From positions 1-5,378 of the forward strand of contig JAJBTD010000177.1 in assembly GCA_020861055.1 (NCBI GenBank): a DNA stretch of 5,378 nucleotides. The letters run 5' to 3'. Each line of letters begins with the position of its first letter. The first letter of the stretch is position 1. A program made the translations under genes and the position numbers. Below the pieces are notes generated by a model. The model did no database searches, was not told the DNA's origin, and saw only the letters and a list, made by a program, of their open reading frames with translations. Origin of the DNA: Clostridiales bacterium. GTDB lineage: Bacteria; Bacillota; Clostridia; Oscillospirales; Oscillospiraceae. Positions 5,088-5,378 of this stretch are shown here, piece after piece.

Positions 5088-5126
5088 AATCAAACCCCTA
5101 CCGCCGCAGCGGTAGGGGTTTTGATT
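5088..5126. terminator. Bidirectional intrinsic terminator between convergent genes
   Basis: The core stem ACCCCTACCGC (5094-5104) with GCGGTAGGGGT (5109-5119) and loop CGCA extends through AA/TT and, past one bulged T (5122), through AATC/GATT, for 17 bp in all. The plus-strand transcript ends in TTTT (5119-5122) then GATTATA; the minus-strand version ends in TTT then GATTG. The hairpin begins 9 bp after the DUF378 stop and lies 28 bp from the stop of the minus-strand flavoprotein gene, so it can serve both. Confidence 0.88.
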
Positions 5127-5153
5127 ATACACAGTCCGAGGATTATCCAGCAC

Positions 5154-5378
5154 TCACTGGGCGGGATTCAAATAGCTGTCGATGGCGGCAGCGGCCTTCT
5201 TGCCCGCGCCCATAGCCAGGATGACGGTAGCGGCTCCGGTGACGGCGTCGCCGCCGGCAAAGACACCCTCTCTCGTAGTGGAGACGGTGTCCTCCCCCAC
5301 CACCAGGCAGCCCCGGCGGTTGGTCTCCAGACCGGGGGTGGTGGAGCGGATGAGGGGGTTGGGGCTGGTGCCCAGGGC
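5154..5378 (-). CDS. NADPH-dependent glutamate synthase small subunit-like flavoprotein (GltA/GltD or NfnB type), C-terminal part
   Basis: Seventy-four residues of a C-terminus end at TGA 5156-5154; the rest of the gene lies beyond base 5378. The segment TTREGVFAGGDAVTGAATVILAMGAGKKAAAAID (about 34-67 of the visible part) is the C-terminal FAD-contacting motif of the glutamate synthase beta-subunit family, with GVFAGGD holding the FAD ribityl/pyrophosphate and the following helix closing the dinucleotide fold. ALGTSPNPL at the window edge is also typical. The family includes the GOGAT small subunit, which passes NADPH electrons for glutamate synthesis, and NfnB, part of electron-bifurcating NADH-dependent ferredoxin:NADP oxidoreductase. 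These cannot be separated on this fragment; whether an nfnA-like gene lies upstream would decide. It converges on the DUF378 gene. Confidence 0.88.
   Translation of the reverse strand, partial: ALGTSPNPLIRSTTPGLETNRRGCLVVGEDTVSTTREGVFAGGDAVTGAATVILAMGAGKKAAAAIDSYLNPAQ

Overview
The window looks like a piece of chromosome from a high-GC, endospore-forming clostridial Firmicute, most likely Oscillospiraceae-like (the Flavonifractor/Oscillibacter/Lawsonibacter type). The grounds are the GC-rich third positions, strong AAAGGAGG-type ribosome binding sites, sigma-A-like promoters, a YlbJ sporulation membrane protein, an ACT-containing short threonine ammonia-lyase and a clostridial-type RecR. The lineage is inferred from protein style; no database search was possible. 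No transposase, phage gene, CRISPR array, tRNA or rRNA is visible, so this is ordinary core and semi-core chromosome.

Layout. Bases 1-291 (+) hold the C-terminus of a peptidase S51 (dipeptidase E-like) protein. It faces recR (361-963, -), with a strong hairpin between the two stops. Upstream of recR on the minus strand come a 247-bp intergenic stretch with a second long hairpin, ilvA (1211-2434, -) with a near-consensus promoter and an unusual dyad at its predicted 5' end, and a DUF1624/YeiB-like membrane acyltransferase gene (2552-3286, -) with its own extended -10 promoter. A 112-bp divergent region separates that gene from ylbJ (3399-4475, +). Two small plus-strand genes follow: a four-cysteine protein (4521-4754) and a two-helix DUF378 membrane protein (4864-5079). 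A probable two-way terminator (5088-5126) then meets the incoming 3' end of a glutamate synthase small-subunit / NfnB-like flavoprotein (5154-5378, -).

How the genes fit together. The minus-strand series is not an obvious functional operon: a membrane acyltransferase, a branched-chain amino-acid enzyme and a DNA-repair protein, each probably with some independent control. The plus-strand trio carries one sporulation gene and two small genes of unknown role. The small cysteine gene appears to have its own promoter overlapping the ylbJ stop codon. The most interesting non-coding signals are the overlapping, mutually exclusive hairpins in the ilvA leader and a possible plus-strand small RNA between ilvA and recR. 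No clearly new multi-gene system is evident.
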